Source: Rhizophagus irregularis
Lineage: Eukaryota; Glomeromycota; Glomeromycetes; Glomerales; Glomeraceae
Assembly (NCBI RefSeq): GCF_026210795.1
Contig: NC_089436.1
Location: 2,976,001 to 3,040,000, forward strand
Length of the DNA stretch: 64,000 nucleotides
Reading direction: 5' to 3'
Shown here: positions 63,547 through 64,000 of the stretch, one piece after another
Layout of the letters: every line of letters begins with the position of its first letter
Position numbering within the stretch: position 1 is the stretch's first letter
Notes under the pieces: model-generated
The model's input: the letters and a program-made list of their open reading frames with translations, nothing else
Told to the model about the DNA's origin: nothing
The model's database searches: none
Program-made: the position numbers and the translations under genes

Positions 63547-64000
63547 TGATAACGAAGATTATGGCGCAGTAAAAATCACGTGATTCAAAAATCAGATGAT
63601 TAATTAGTAGATCAATCATTATGTAATCAAATAATTTTGTAGATCTGATTAACGTTACAATTGTTATTTTTGTTATTTATATTATTTATGTTATTTTTAT
63701 TATTTTTATTATTTCTTTTATTTATTACATTTATTTTATTTACTTTATTTATTTTAGTTATATTATTTTCTTTATATTTTATTTTTATATAAATATCTTT
63801 TGATTTTTCTTAAATTAAAGTGTGTGTCAGTGTGTCAGATAGATAGAAAATAGATAGTATAAGTTAGGGATTAACTTGTATTAACTATTTAATAAACTCT
63901 TATATTAAAAATGAACTGTGATTGTGTTATATTTTTCGTATTGTGTTTTTGTGTGTCTTGCTGATATAAACTACGTTATAGCTATTGACTCCCTAACGTT
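63547..64000 (+). repeat. 3' LTR, truncated by the window end
   Basis: Matches 55494-55947 with four transitions and no gaps; two of the four change CG to TG or the reverse. Confidence 0.93.

Larger units (their letters stand above)
55494..64000 (+). mobile_element. Ty3/Gypsy LTR retrotransposon, 3' LTR truncated by window end
   Basis: A 5' LTR begins at TGATAACG (55494), a primer-binding site follows, then Gag-PR-RT-RNase H, integrase, a small ORF, an antisense ORF, a polypurine tract and the 3' LTR from 63547. The two LTRs differ at four of the 454 positions that can be compared, all transitions, so insertion is recent. The order RT-RNase H-integrase and the GPF module mark it as Ty3/Gypsy. 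Confidence 0.93.

Overview
The window looks like nuclear DNA of a very AT-rich eukaryote whose genes have short spliceosomal introns. The transposon families, coding style and base composition fit an arbuscular mycorrhizal fungus of the Rhizophagus type; that is inference from family knowledge, not a database match. No ordinary host gene, rRNA or tRNA was recognised. Almost everything is mobile DNA nested in mobile DNA, and several insertions can be dated relative to each other because they split recognisable genes in frame and left target-site duplications (TSDs).

Region 1 (about 1-43219) is a Polinton/Maverick-like element. Its inverted ends are at 1-130 plus 3682-3778 (left) and 42996-43219 (right). 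Without later insertions it would be at least about 13.9 kb. It encodes a zinc-ribbon protein, an RVE integrase with a C-terminal chromodomain, a retropepsin-like protease, a Gag-like protein, a coiled-coil protein, an A32-type packaging ATPase, a winged-helix protein, a 2-cysteine-adaptor-like protein, two F-box-like proteins, a family B DNA polymerase and a large SF3 helicase. I see no major or minor capsid protein and no adenovirus-type cysteine protease. The place where a capsid module is usually found holds the Gag-like and retropepsin genes, joined at a run of nine A that is a canonical -1 slippery site. Six genes share a TCTTCAATT-like motif (as read on the + strand) 20-43 bp upstream of their start codons. 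Most genes now carry single premature stops that C-to-T changes would explain.

Insertions into the Polinton: a 3.55 kb TA-flanked element in the left terminal repeat (131-3681); a 24.2 kb CACTA/CMC-type transposon (3914-28148) inside the zinc-ribbon gene; a 389 bp CMC-type MITE (32090-32478) in the coiled-coil gene; and a 1.1 kb solo LTR (32943-34056) in codon 12 of the ATPase gene.

Region 1b, the giant CACTA element, carries a broken Tnp2 transposase (5982-10410) that is itself split by a second solo LTR of the same family (6175-7276). It also carries a 200 bp MITE, clusters of a conserved palindrome found nowhere else in the window, a ten-unit subterminal tandem array, and three possible cargo genes (14010-14723, 19168-20427, about 23369-25045).

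Region 2 (43305-52101) holds a LINE 3' fragment and a DNA transposon (44351-52101) with perfect 31 bp inverted ends and a TAA TSD. That transposon encodes an intron-rich, DDE-transposase-like protein of a family I cannot name. Its gene is split in frame by a 3.5 kb CACTG-ended element (47308-50832) made largely of tandem repeats, including about 14 exon-like units with splice signals.

Region 3 (about 53225-64000) is a LINE RNase H region on the minus strand, interrupted in frame by a young Ty3/Gypsy element (55494 to beyond the window). That element has a Gag-PR-RT-RNase H polyprotein, a separate integrase ORF, a small third ORF, an antisense coiled-coil ORF and nearly identical LTRs (4 differences in 454 bp).
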